Shown here piece by piece: positions 55,901 through 64,000 of a DNA stretch of 64,000 nt (position 1 is its first letter; every line of letters begins with the position of its first letter). The notes under the pieces were generated by a model that worked only from the letters and a program-made list of their open reading frames with translations, was not told where the DNA came from and ran no database searches. The stretch is from assembly GCA_013396655.1 (NCBI GenBank), contig WBMV01009285.1, positions 1 through 64,000 of the forward strand. Reading direction: 5' to 3'. Origin of the DNA: Campylorhamphus procurvoides. Lineage: Eukaryota; Chordata; Aves; Passeriformes; Dendrocolaptidae. A program made the translations under genes and the position numbers.

Positions 55901-58900
55901 TTCTGGAGGTTCCTGTGAGCCGTTTCTCCAGTCCAGGTCCTTCTGAACAATAACACAGTCCCCTGGTGTTTCAGCCACTTATCCCAGTTTTGTTTCATCT
56001 ACTAGTTAGTGGAGGGTGCACTCTAGCTATCATTCAGTCTAGGAATTAAGATGTTACACAATATTGTGCCTAGTATTGACCCCTGAAGTAGACAAGTAAT
56101 GAGTCCCTCCAGCTGGACTTCATGTCAATGATCACAGCACCATGACCCCAGCAGTTCTTCCAACATTCAGTCCATCTCACTGTCCATTTATTTAGCTCAT
56201 CCTTTATCACCTTGTCTGTGAGAATGAGAGACTGCCAGAAGCATTACTGAAGTGAAGGTAAACAACATCTAGAAGCAGATGGGTGAGAAGGTCCACTCAT
56301 CCATCAAGCCAGTCACATCATTGTAGAAGGTTAACAGGTTGGCCAGGCATGTAATTCATGTAAATTCATGTTGAACACTCCCAATCACCTTCCTGTCCTT
56401 GAGATGTTTGGAAATGGTTTCCAAGATTATTTGCTCCATCACTTTTCCACCAGTGTGTAGTTCCCCTGATTCTCTTTCTTGCCATTCTTGAAGATGGGAT
56501 GCATCTCCAGTCTGCTTAAATGCCCCCTAACCTGATCCTCCTTCAACAAGGGTAATTCTTTCTTGCCCCAGATTTTCACACTGATCTCAACTGAAGACCA
56601 AGACAAAGAAGGCATTGAATACCCTGGCCTTTACCATGTCTTTTGTTACCAAGTTGCCAGCCTTATTCAGTAATGTATGGATATTTTTTGATCTCTCTTT
56701 TGCTGCTAATAACATCCATAGAAGCCCTTCTTTTTGTCCTTTGCAGGCCTTGCAGGATTGAATTCCAGGTGAGCTTGGGCTTTTCTAACCTCATCCCTGC
56801 ATGCTCATGTAATTTCTTTATTTTCCTCCCTGGTGACTTTCCTCTGCTTGCACTTCTTGTAGACCTTTTTTCTTGTGTTTGAGTTACATCTGGAACATCT
56901 TGTTCATCCATGCAGGCCTCATGCTGCCTTTGCTTGATTTCCTGCTATTTGGGATGAACGGTTCCTAAGTTTGGAGGAGGTGAACCCTGAATCTTTCTCA
57001 CTGCTTTCCAGTACTGCATCCAATGGGATTCTTCCAAGCAGGTCACTGAATAGGCCAGAATCTCTTTTCTTGAAGTCCAGGATTGGGATCCTTCTTTTTC
57101 CTGCTCTCTCCTCTCCAGATTCTGAACCCTCACTACTTCATTGCTAGACGAAAGGCTGCCCCAGCCTTCACATCCCTGACCAATCCTTCCTTGTTTGCAA
57201 GTGTGACATCCAGCAGAGCTCCTCTCCTTGTCAGCTCCTTGTTCTGGCAGAAAAACTACACCCGTTAGACCTCCCAACCAGATCTGTCTCTGGAAGTCAT
57301 GGCTAAAGGCTAATGCTTTCCCAGGACCATGGAAGAATGTTGACCTACTTCAAGACATGGCATGCTTTTTGTGTGGTATATGCTTTTCCTCCAGAGAAAA
57401 AGAGTTACTGAAGCATTTTTTTCTTATACTTGTGTAATATAAATAAATATTTTTAGATACAGGAAACTAACCTTTCTCTAACCCTTGGGAGTTGGTGTCC
57501 AAACTTCATTGGGTTTGCCAGAGTAATCAGAAAGGAAAACAAGCTGATGGAGGAGCTTTATTCATTGATCTGTCTGCATTCCTGCCTAGCTCTGCATTTT
57601 AACTAACTATGTATTTTGAGTCAGCAGATTTATACAGTTCACACATCATCATACAACAAGCATAGAATGCTCAAAAGTGATCTGAAGTAGTGCAGACCTT
57701 TCTGCAGTCTCTGGGTTATTCCTGGGTGGATTTTAACGCTTTAAAATGCAGTCAAAAGTGATCAGTGCAGATTTCTGCCAACAACTTAAATAGCCATTTG
57801 CTTGCAAGTTAGCATGGAAAGAGGGGATGGCAGGTAGTGAGTTTCCATCTTTTCTCTTGGAAGTGGTCTGACTGCTATACTGGAGATCACTTGAGTGCTT
57901 TTGAAGGCACAGATCAGGACTAGATAAGTGACAGGAAGTTGAAAAAGTTTTTTGGGTTTTGGGGGGTTTTTTAGCCTTTTTTTTGTTGTTTTTTGGGGGA
58001 GGCGTTTTTTGCAAGCATAAGTAACTCTCACACTGCTTTGTGGTAGACATTGGATCACAGAGGACTGAAGTCGCCAAATCTTCCGAAGGCAAATATAGTC
58101 GAATCCTGAAACTGGCTGAGCTATGCACCCTCTAGCCTTCAAAGTGGCCATTTGCCAAGGTTGGAATCACACATCATCCATCTGGCCAAGGATATTTCAT
58201 TGTGTTCTTCCTTTATATCAGTTTGTGGGAACTGTTACAAGCAAAATATGAAACATGAGCAGAAAATGCATATTTTGCAATAAGCATAAATGGAAAATAA
58301 GGCAAAAACAAACAGTGCAAATTACATTCTCTTTACGCCCTAATTTCTTCATTATTCTTTGTGTTGCTTTTGGGGTCTGAAATGTGTGTTTTAAGTGGAA
58401 TGCTCAAAGTATTACTTATTTTACTTTGTTTTCTTCATGGACAGTGTTGAAATCCTTTAAAAAGGAAGGTTCATAACTTGAAAATAAACAGCAAAGTAAA
58501 TCTTGATGTTAAGTAAGACACTGCTAGGTGAGACACTGTACCAGACAAACAGAGTGACTGGACCATGCTCATAGAGCAATACAACTTGACATCAAGCAAG
58601 AAAGTTGTTAAGTGGCAGGGGCGATGTCTTCTTAATGGAGAGGACAGTACAGAGAAAAATAAGTGATACTCACATAGATAAGTGGCAGAGTGAGGAGCGA
58701 AAATGTAACCCTGAGGAGAGCCATTGCGGAAGGAAAGCCAACACGGGTGTGTGAACCGCTTACCCAAGTGACTGCATTGGCTTTGGCTCCACAGAGCTGT
58801 AAGCATCTGGCATGGGGCCATGGGACACGGTACATTCACATTTCCTCCAAACCAATTCCTATCTTGGCTGCTCTTCTCTTTACAGGAACCCAGACCTTTG

Positions 58901-61900
58901 TATAACAAAAGGTGCCAGTTTTATTCAAGTGGAATAGGATTCCTATATGATGCCTACCAGACAGAGGTAAACAAACTCACCCCACTAAGTGTTCAATTCT
59001 GCTGTGTTTTGAGGGGCTGGGGAGGAGGGAAGTAGATGTTTGAGAGCATGTCTGTGCATGTAAGTCATGAGTAGAGTGGGAGTCTTTCTCCCACGAGTGA
59101 CTCCCTGCTTGTCCAAATCTCTGATGATCGCAAATCACTACAGTCAGTGAGGTTTTGAGTCATCATTGGTGTTTCTATCCAGTACATTGCTCTGCGTCTG
59201 GAATGATTCCTAGACCATCTATGCTGTATAATAGCTGTCTGGAATGTGTCTGTCACACTGGCATCTTTCTCTAAGGAGATTTTTGTAGACTCCAAGTGGA
59301 ATAGGAAATATCTAAATTAATCCATTTGTATTGTCCAGAAGACTTCAAATCTCTGTATTTATCCACCACAGGCCAAAAACATCAATGGTTTGAATGCAGC
59401 TTTTTTATTATCTCAATGACATCAACATGGTTGATGGGAAAAGTGCCCATATCCAAATGACATGAGACTCCTGAGAACTCCGGGTTTAGTTCCTTTTCCG
59501 ATTTTATTATTGTGGTAAATTGGTGGGAGTGAAACGAAAGGTAAAGCAGGATTAAGAACACCTGAGCAGTGGTATAACTTTCAAGAACCCAAATATCCTT
59601 CATCACCGTGCCTGCAATGGCTAAAAAAAGGTGTATGGGGAATGTAACCACCAATAATTCTAGAAAGCTTAGCAAAGTATATTACCAGGTTCAGTATTCC
59701 TTCAGTCTTGCTCCTAGGTCACCCCATTGCTGCTTCCAGAAAATGTATGACAAAAACATTTCAGTGATCTCCTTGATTAAAGACCTGCCCAGACAAACTT
59801 ATGAAGTGTGACAACACTCTTTCTGTGTTACTCCATTCTCTTCTGAAGTCTGCATGCACATTCAGACACATAGCCTGAGAAATGCTTCTGATTCCTGTAA
59901 TTAGCATGTGGTTGGAATCACGCTGACCACAACTCCTTGCAAGTGACCCCAGCCTTGAGCTTCTAGCCAGACAGTTTTCCACAGCTCTCCTGTTTCTGGG
60001 AATGTCTGAAGTTGGGCCACCCAGAACTCCTTCCTCTCTTCTGGCAATAAAAGCCCACCCATATCTTTTGAAAGTGTAGGTAGTTTGTAATAACATTCTT
60101 GTCTGGTTGTCCACTGATCTACAGTGAGCATGTGCTAATTCAGAGTTAAGGATGCATGGCATTTGTACTTGGCTTTTACTTTTCCAAAGTTAGACAACTA
60201 GTGAGCAGGGGACATGCTCTGCATTCCAGGCAAACACTTAAATAGGAAGGCAGATTGTATACTGAGCGCAAGTTTCCTTTTAGTTGCCATCTCTCAACTG
60301 TAAGTGATCTACAGCTCATTTGGTTTGCCTGTTTCAGTTCTCTTTGCTCAAAGCAGAAATAATTTGATTGTCTCGCAATTACTGTGAGATAAGAACATCT
60401 TTTCAGTTGATGCTAAGAAGAGAGATGGTCACACACATCCGTGACATGAAAAACCTAAATGTCTGGTCACTGAAATTAAATAATAGGTCTTGACATGCAG
60501 AATACCTACCCTTGCTCACACCACACAGTAACTTGTTTATTTTGCTTTATTCACCATTCTCCTAAAAAGGAGTGTCTTGTTCTTTGCATGTTTTAAAAAT
60601 GGTGTGATAAAAATAGACAACTACTGCAACTGCCATGGCCAATAATATGTGTCTTGTAGGCTAGGAGTAACTAAAAAAAATGCTTAAGATCTTGCTGCTC
60701 TCCCCCTTTTATACTTCTAGCTTTTTACATTAAAAGGGGGAGGCTGGCCTTATTATTGCTCAGAGAGGGGAAAACTAATTTTTTTTTCCTATCTGAAATG
60801 GGCCTCAAACAATGCATCAGAGCAAACCACCTTCCAGCAGCCCATTTTGTCTTACAAAGCCCTACTATCCCAAACATGCATGTGTATTAGAAAAAGGGTA
60901 TTTTAACTATGCAGGTCCTAGGCCATTTTCACTGCATACAGGAGGTCAAAACCAAAGTCTTAAGTGCAAAAGCTCTAGAGCATCCCCAAAATGGCTGTGG
61001 TAGAGGATACATTAAGACACTGCTCTAGGATCACTTTTCAAACTGCTCTGAGAAGTAGCCAAGTATGATGTTTCAGTCACTTCCTTGGCTGAGCTGATGT
61101 AATCACTGATGGTAGCATGCTCCTTTTCTGCAGTAAATTGCAGCTCAGGTTGAGGACAGCTGCAGCTGAATGTGACAACAAAGCCCTTATGTGAAATCCC
61201 AGTAAGTTCAGACACAACAGAGCAAGGCTGATGAAGCAAGGTCCTGTCACAGGGTGAGATGTTCTTGTAACAAGTGGGATGTGTCTGTACCAAGCTTTGA
61301 GCTCCATTTCCAGATTACAACCTAGACTGAGACTGTCCTTTCAAAACCTAAATTCCATTTTGGGATAGAAGATCTGATTTGTATGAGACACAAACCACAG
61401 GTACAGCCTTGTCCTGGGCAGCAGAGCAATTCCAAGGCATCATTTTAATCTCCTTTCAATGTTAGTTCTGTCACCCATCTTCCACTGCTCAAGCAAATCC
61501 TGCTAAGGACAAGTGTGGCAAGTTGAGACCATCTGCAAGATTCTCTGGTGCTGAGTGTGTGTGTTTAATGCTTTCCTTTTTGCCAGGAACAAACATATGA
61601 GGAGTACAGACTCATCAACAGTGGCAGTTTTCACACTAAAAATGATGCACAGATCCAGAACTCAGGAGCTGAGAAACATCTTGTTTAACATCTCTTGTGA
61701 ACACTGTCCCACAGAGTGGCACATTTGTGGCTAAGCAGAACTGTCTGACAGAAACTTCTCAAAAGCAGTCATGTATTCCTAAGCATGCTCCTTGTACTTT
61801 CTCATTATGAGGAATTTTCCATCCAACAATATATTTTATTTGCATTTTGCGAACAAAATACTTCTCAGTGGTTACAGTACATTTTTTCCATCAAAATAAA

Positions 61901-62906
61901 AGCTATAGAAAGAACATATTTTCTGACCTGCCAGCTTTTAAAACCTGACAGCTCTCCAGGATTTCAAAGTCATTAAGATAAAAATCTTAGGGAAAAAAAA
62001 AGCCTTACATATAAAATATCCCAATTGGTCTGTAGTGCCAAATAGAAGTGATTAATGCTTACCACACTTAAGGAGTCATTAAAATGATTTCTTGTCTGGG
62101 TGGAGAGTGGCCTGCCTTTATTCTTCTAACATTTGTCCATCCCTGCAATTCCTGCTCACACAAATAAACCTTTCCAGTTTTCTATTCAAGAGTCTGCAAT
62201 AAATGGAGTGCTATTCACTGGAGTGCTTGGATCTTTTTGGAATGGTTTTGTTTGTGAGGTTGGAGATTGTTCTTTCTGGTATTCCTAATTATTTCCTTCT
62301 TTAGGTGGGTTTTAGTGAAAGGAGAGAGTTCACATTTATTGGGGCAACTGTTCAGATAAATTGGCTCCTTTGCCCATTTCCCCACTATAATGGACTGGTA
62401 TTCTTATCCACTTCAGTGGCTTGCTGTAGCGTAGCTCTCAGGACGTGGAGACATGGTCTCTGCATCACAGCTGTAGAGATCCAAGTCTCATGGTGGCTCC
62501 AAGTCTCTGGGTCTCAGCAGAATAGCACCAGGCATTGCAGCAAAGTCCTTGAAAACTCTTGCAGCCCTGGCTGCTGTGTGCTCTGGGCTTCATAGAGCAA
62601 ATGCGCTCAGACTCAGGGGCTGATGTCCTGGTTGAAACTCCCAGGAGCTCAGGGATGTCCTTTTGGCCTGTGGTTGTAGATTTTGGAATCTCAGGATCTT
62701 TCTGCACAACAGGTAATAAGGTTTGACACTGCAGAAGCTGCTTTTCTTTTGTGGTCAGTAGGATGGTTCACAAAACACTAAAACACTGAGAATAAAGGTC
62801 AGTCTCTTCTTTTTTGGCAGGTGACATGTCATACCTTAAACAACAAGTGCCAGCTGAAAATAAAGAGCAACACATGCTATTGCTGTGATCTGTACAACTG
62901 TGAGAA
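7879..62906 (+). CDS. TMEM255B: TMEM255B-like tetraspan membrane protein, exons 1-6, 3' partial
   Basis: Six exons join in phase (58+143+63+90+81+86 nt) into 173 complete codons plus 2 nt. Visible protein order: Pro/Ala-rich N-terminus (1-19), basic KRKK (24-27), membrane segment 1 (about 30-50), an outer loop with N-glycosylation sequon NVT (56-58), membrane segment 2 (about 62-82), a short VENRRQ inner turn, membrane segment 3 (about 89-112), then a Cys-rich outer loop (C128, C148, C155, C164, C166, C167, C172). Family knowledge: TMEM255A/B are four-pass membrane proteins of poorly known function. B is chosen over A because of the LDP motif near the N-terminus, KKTSLWF, and the short CQFYSSG...YLYD-type exon 5; the A paralogue has a different, longer stretch there. 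Segment 4 and the C-terminal tail are missing because the window ends. No function is inferred beyond the family; B versus A is fairly secure. Confidence 0.82.
7991..8039. repeat. CRGGATG minisatellite, about 7 heptamer units
   Basis: Heptamers CGGGATG and CAGGATG alternate, interrupted once by CCCG. It lies about 55 bases inside intron 1, within the CpG island, so it may interfere with assembly or vary in length between individuals. Confidence 0.85.
12097..13550 (-). mobile_element. CR1 LINE fragment, long, antisense to the gene
   Basis: It begins with ATAGAATCACAG, the complement of the CR1 terminal octamers, then GGGAAGGTACCTCAAAG and TATTCCAACCTCC. It continues through sequence matching the CR1 3' UTR and ORF2 end (AATACCCCCAGGTCCTTTTC; CCATGCTGACTGTTGCC). 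It is about 1.4 kb, moderately diverged, and the internal end is approximate. The reading frames across it are broken. Confidence 0.85.
15342..15484 (+). CDS. TMEM255B: TMEM255B-like exon 2 (membrane segment 1 and first outer loop)
   Basis: The acceptor is a long T-rich tract ending CTACAG; the donor is GTT|GTAAGT. The exon completes the split Gly codon and encodes [12 protein letters not shown], a hydrophobic helix ending ILTIGLAA, then [17 protein letters not shown]. The NVT sequon and the GGYYPG motif are family signatures. Phase is 1 at the start and 0 at the end. The four-residue KRKK cluster before the helix fits a cytoplasmic N-terminus (positive-inside rule). Confidence 0.95.
16246..16272. 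repeat. A-rich low-complexity tract
   Basis: Fifteen A, GG, then ten A and GG. No retroposon body is recognised directly upstream, so it is treated as simple low complexity rather than a poly(A) tail. Confidence 0.85.
17357..17875 (-). mobile_element. CR1 LINE 3' fragment, antisense
   Basis: Starts ATGGAATCATAGAATGG, then GGAAGGGACCTTAAAGATC and GACCAGGTTGCTCAAAGC, CAACCTGTTCCAGTG and the GCTCCAG/GTCCATGTCC text down to AGAATCACCTCC. It is relatively well preserved. The 3' terminus is intact at 17357 and the element is 5' truncated near 17875, as expected for CR1. Confidence 0.95.
20560..20622 (+). CDS. TMEM255B: TMEM255B-like exon 3 (membrane segment 2)
   Basis: A 21-codon exon, phase 0 at both ends, between TTGCCTTAG and GTAAGT. 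It encodes [15 protein letters not shown] followed by ENRRQI. The glycine-rich helix LGFGSFLGI and the charged ENRRQ turn are family hallmarks. It is too short to stand out as an ORF and was located by splice signals and protein similarity. Confidence 0.95.
24191..24443 (-). mobile_element. CR1 LINE 3' fragment of a distinct subfamily, antisense
   Basis: The plus-strand text TCATTGAGTCCAACTGCTGG, CGCAGGGCACCCCAAGAGTC, GTGCTGTGACCACTTCCC and GGGAGCCTGTTCCAGTGCCC corresponds to the complement of a CR1 3' UTR subfamily different from the copies at 17357 and 32719. The 3' octamers are degraded (TCATATAATCACC). The internal boundary is approximate. Confidence 0.85.
26661..26740. repeat. polypyrimidine (CT-rich, TTCC-type) tract
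   Basis: About 80 bases that are almost only C and T on the plus strand, starting as a TTCC microsatellite and degenerating to CTCC/GTCC blocks. The complementary purine strand gives a spurious Arg/Glu/Gly-rich open frame. Confidence 0.9.
27841..27900. repeat. TA/CA-rich low-complexity stretch
   Basis: ACATACATAGACATATATAC followed by imperfect TA runs and a second TATATATGG run. Partly self-complementary; read as simple low complexity. Confidence 0.6.
32719..33060 (-). mobile_element. CR1 LINE 3' fragment, antisense
   Basis: Begins ACAGAATCATAGAATCACAG, with two octamer units, then GGGAGGGACCTTAAAG, GACCAGGTTGCTCAAAGC, GGGATGGGGCATCCACAAC, and ends in AACTGGAAGGCATA. The intact 3' end at 32719 and loss of the 5' part are typical. 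Confidence 0.95.
38103..38177. repeat. (TATTC)15 pentanucleotide microsatellite
   Basis: Fifteen perfect tandem TATTC units, 75 bases, with no interruption, about 400 bases upstream of exon 4. Its perfection implies recent expansion and probable length polymorphism. Confidence 0.98.
38585..38674 (+). CDS. TMEM255B: TMEM255B-like exon 4 (membrane segment 3)
   Basis: A 30-codon exon, phase 0 at both ends, with acceptor CTTCTCAG and donor ATA|GTAAGT. It encodes [20 protein letters not shown] followed by [10 protein letters not shown]. This is the most conserved block between the A and B paralogues, including the [11 protein letters not shown] stretch. It is isolated between the two largest introns (18.0 and 20.2 kb). 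Confidence 0.96.
39745..40110 (+). mobile_element. CR1 LINE 3' fragment, sense
   Basis: Sense CR1 text: TAGTCTGGAGAAAAAGGAAA, CTACCTGAAAGGAGGTTGTA, AGTGTTCAAGAGTCATCTGG, and the terminal GGTTGGACTAGATCATCTTT with TCTCTTCCAACC. The octamer terminus is degraded after 40100. It is one of only two clear copies in gene orientation. Confidence 0.92.
44266..44656 (+). mobile_element. CR1 LINE internal fragment, sense, 3' end missing
   Basis: Contains GTGTGGCCAGCAGGTCAAGG, GAGACCCAACCTGGAATACT, AAAGATGATCAGAGGGATGA and GCTGAGAGAATTGGGATTG, then ends in AAGGAATTTTTTTACTG. The usual 3' tail (GACTAGATGATC and octamers) does not follow, so the copy lost its 3' end after insertion or was broken by a deletion. 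Confidence 0.9.
50921..50935. repeat. short poly-A run
   Basis: Fifteen consecutive A followed by GGAAATAAA. No retroposon body is recognised upstream. Confidence 0.8.
51085..51135 (-). mobile_element. possible short CR1 3' remnant, antisense
   Basis: AGAATCATAGAGGCTGGAAA followed by AGACCTCTACGG resembles the complement of a CR1 3' terminus. The match is lost after about 50 bases. Confidence 0.4.
55153..57310 (-). mobile_element. long old CR1 LINE fragment, antisense, about 2.1 kb
   Basis: Starts ACAGAATCACAG at the 3' terminus, then runs through AACCTGTTCCAGTG, CAGGACGCCCAGGTCCTTCT, AAGAAGGCATTGAATACCC, TTCATCCATGCAGGCCTCAT and GCAAGTGTGACATCCAGCAG. These are recognisable successive blocks of the CR1 3' UTR and ORF2 region. 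It is the largest element in the window. Many indels break any reverse-transcriptase frame. The upper limit is approximate. Confidence 0.88.
57946..58010. repeat. T/G-rich low-complexity tract with G-runs
   Basis: The plus strand alternates T runs with G runs of 3, 6 and 5 bases (TTTTGGGTTTTGGGGGG, later TTTTTTGGGGGAGGCG). It is simple low complexity lying 0.9 kb before exon 5. Confidence 0.7.
58886..58966 (+). CDS. TMEM255B: TMEM255B-like exon 5 (start of Cys-rich outer loop)
   Basis: A 27-codon exon, phase 0 at both ends, with acceptor CTCTTTACAG. It encodes [16 protein letters not shown] and then [11 protein letters not shown]. This segment distinguishes B from A: CQFYSSG followed by LYD and YQTE is B-type. 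The donor GAG|GTAAAC lacks the usual G at +5, so it is the weakest of the six donors. C128 is the first cysteine of the loop. Confidence 0.93.
58967..62820 (+). other. intron 5 (3.9 kb)
   Basis: The donor is the weaker GTAAAC and the acceptor is TTTTTTGGCAG. It contains the candidate alternative terminal exon (61587-61900) and a second AATAAA near 62163. No recognisable CR1 copy is present. Translation reading through exon 5 into this intron would stop after about 22 codons. Confidence 0.8.
61587..61900 (+). other. candidate alternative terminal exon in intron 5, with poly(A) signal
   Basis: A pyrimidine-rich acceptor (TTTCCTTTTTGCCAG, ending 61586) is followed by 33 open codons in the phase left by exon 5, then TAA at 61686-61688. 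The peptide begins [13 protein letters not shown] and ends AEKHLV. An AATAAA lies at 61895-61900, about 200 bases on. If used, the product would be about 178 residues with only three membrane segments. A 33-codon open stretch is not rare by chance, so this is only a candidate. Confidence 0.2.
62821..62906 (+). CDS. TMEM255B: TMEM255B-like exon 6 (Cys-rich loop core)
   Basis: The acceptor TTTTTTGGCAG precedes [16 protein letters not shown] and [12 protein letters not shown]; the donor is GAGAA|GTAAGT. The exon has 28 complete codons plus 2 nt (exit phase 2). The [11 protein letters not shown] motif carries six of the seven loop cysteines together with VTCH and KCQ, and is shared by the whole family, probably as disulfide partners. 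The next exon, expected to start the YYEF/CQD stretch before membrane segment 4, is not found up to 64000. Confidence 0.94.
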
Positions 62907-64000
62907 GTAAGTACCTGTGTACAGTTCATGGCCTCTGAGAAACCCTTAATTGTTTGTCCTTACTTGTAAATGATAGGGCCTGGAGAAGCAACACAAGGAG
63001 CTTGTATGTTGAGAAGTCCACTTTCTCTGCAGTTGACATCCTGATGCCAGCAGAGAAAAGGTCAGGAGTTGTTTATTAGTGTTGGTATTACTTCAGTTTC
63101 TTTTTCTTTAAATACATCCATAAGCTCTTTGCTGTGTGATCAAAATTAATCACACAGTCACAACCCTGTTCTGATATACTCTTAGTCTGACAATACAATT
63201 TCCCCATTAGATTTAATGAATTTTTTGCCCAACGCACCCTTTGCACACCTCAGTAGGCTAGAAATCAGAGAATGACTTGGGTTGGAGGGGACCTTCAAGA
63301 TCATCTAGTTCCAACTCCCTTGCCATGAGTAGGAACACCTACCAGGTTGTTCAGAGCCTTATCCAACCAGGCCTTGAACACTTCCATAAATGGGGCATCC
63401 ACAGCTTCCCTGGATAACCTGTTCCACTGTCTCACCACCCTCACAATGAGGAATTTCTTCCTAATATCTAATCTAAATCTTCCCTCTTTCCATTTAAAGC
63501 CATCCTCCCCTTCTTTCTGTCACTGCATGCCTTTGTATCACCTTACCAGGCACTTATGCAGCCTCTGCAAACCTCTACAGTTCACCCACAGTCACTTTTC
63601 CTCTTTTCCTCCTGTGTATTTCTCATCTTTCTTCCTTCTTACTTCTCCTGTTTTATTTTGGGTTTTTGCCTCCTTTTCATATGCTAGTAGCCCTTTATAA
63701 CCCCAGTCCTCTGTAAGCCTTGGATAGCCAGCTGCCAGACATGAACATTTAAGGTATATAGGGAAAGAAGGGGGGCAAAATTAGGCTTCTATGCAAGGCT
63801 TCTGCATAAAAAAGTAACTCTTGCCCAGATCCTGACTCAGCTAGAGAAGTGAAAAGTGGAATTGGGACTAGGGTAAAGTCACTTATGGATGCATATTTTT
63901 TATGCAGATAGGAGACAAAAAGTGAGTGCAGATCTGTGAAATGGATTAAGATCTCCTATGAATATTACAATCTCGTGCTTATGTAAGAAATCTTTAATCA
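62907..64000 (+). other. intron 6, incomplete
   Basis: Starts at GTAAGT after exon 6 and runs to the window edge. It contains one antisense CR1 copy (63260-63535). No further TMEM255B-like exon (YYEF/SCQD or membrane segment 4) is seen before 64000. Confidence 0.8.
63260..63535 (-). mobile_element. CR1 LINE 3' fragment, antisense
   Basis: AGAAATCAGAGAATGACTTG, GGGTTGGAGGGGACCTTC, GATCATCTAGTTCCAACTCC, CAACCAGGCCTTGAACACTT and GAGGAATTTCTTCCTAATAT mark a fairly young CR1 3' end. The 5' limit is near 63535, where text becomes pyrimidine-rich and unlike CR1. Confidence 0.94.

Larger units (their letters stand above)
38675..58885 (+). other. intron 4 (20.2 kb)
   Basis: Bounded by GTAAGT and TTTACAG. 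It carries two sense CR1 copies (39745-40110, 44266-44656), one long antisense CR1 (55153-57310), a possible short CR1 remnant (about 51085-51135), a poly-A run (50921-50935), a TA run (about 54011-54034) and a T/G-rich tract (57946-58010). No nested gene was recognised. Confidence 0.8.

Noticed and set aside
57733..58151. Two overlapping minus-strand frames of 121-131 codons
   Set aside because: They cross the T/G-rich tract, giving Lys/Pro-rich low-complexity peptide; no domain or gene signal.

Overview
This is a vertebrate, most probably songbird (passerine), genomic window. The evidence is large AT-rich introns with GT/AG splice sites, one sharp CpG island, an interspersed-repeat load made almost entirely of CR1 LINE fragments, and one tRNA-Ile-derived SINE with a CR1-type tail (3636-3780). 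A SINE of that design is, to my knowledge, a passerine feature (TguSINE1-like). No long intact ORF, operon, CRISPR array or prokaryotic signal is present; the many 60-150 codon open frames are chance frames in non-coding DNA or in decayed repeats.

One protein-coding gene is visible, on the + strand and cut by the right edge: the first six coding exons of a TMEM255-family (formerly FAM70) tetraspanning membrane protein, best matched to TMEM255B. Exons lie at 7879-7936, 15342-15484, 20560-20622, 38585-38674, 58886-58966 and 62821-62906. All junctions are GT/AG and phases agree, giving 173 complete codons plus 2 nt. They encode a Pro-rich cytoplasmic N-terminus, three of the four expected membrane segments, an NVT sequon in the first outer loop, and most of a Cys-rich second outer loop. 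The fourth membrane segment and the Pro/Tyr-rich tail must lie beyond position 64000.

Layout: 1-7.7 kb is 5' flank holding the SINE and a probable ancient CR1/L3-like relic. 7.7-8.4 kb is the CpG-island promoter with exon 1, including one ambiguous base (7841). 8.4-62.8 kb is introns of 7.4, 5.1, 18.0, 20.2 and 3.9 kb, with seven clear CR1 fragments, a (TATTC)15 microsatellite and a polypyrimidine tract. 62.9-64 kb is the start of intron 6 with one more CR1 copy. Of the eight clear CR1 fragments, six are antisense to the gene.

I found no previously undescribed system. The points most worth checking are an in-frame upstream ATG that could extend the N-terminus across the ambiguous base, a possible alternative terminal exon with a poly(A) signal in intron 5, and the SINE.
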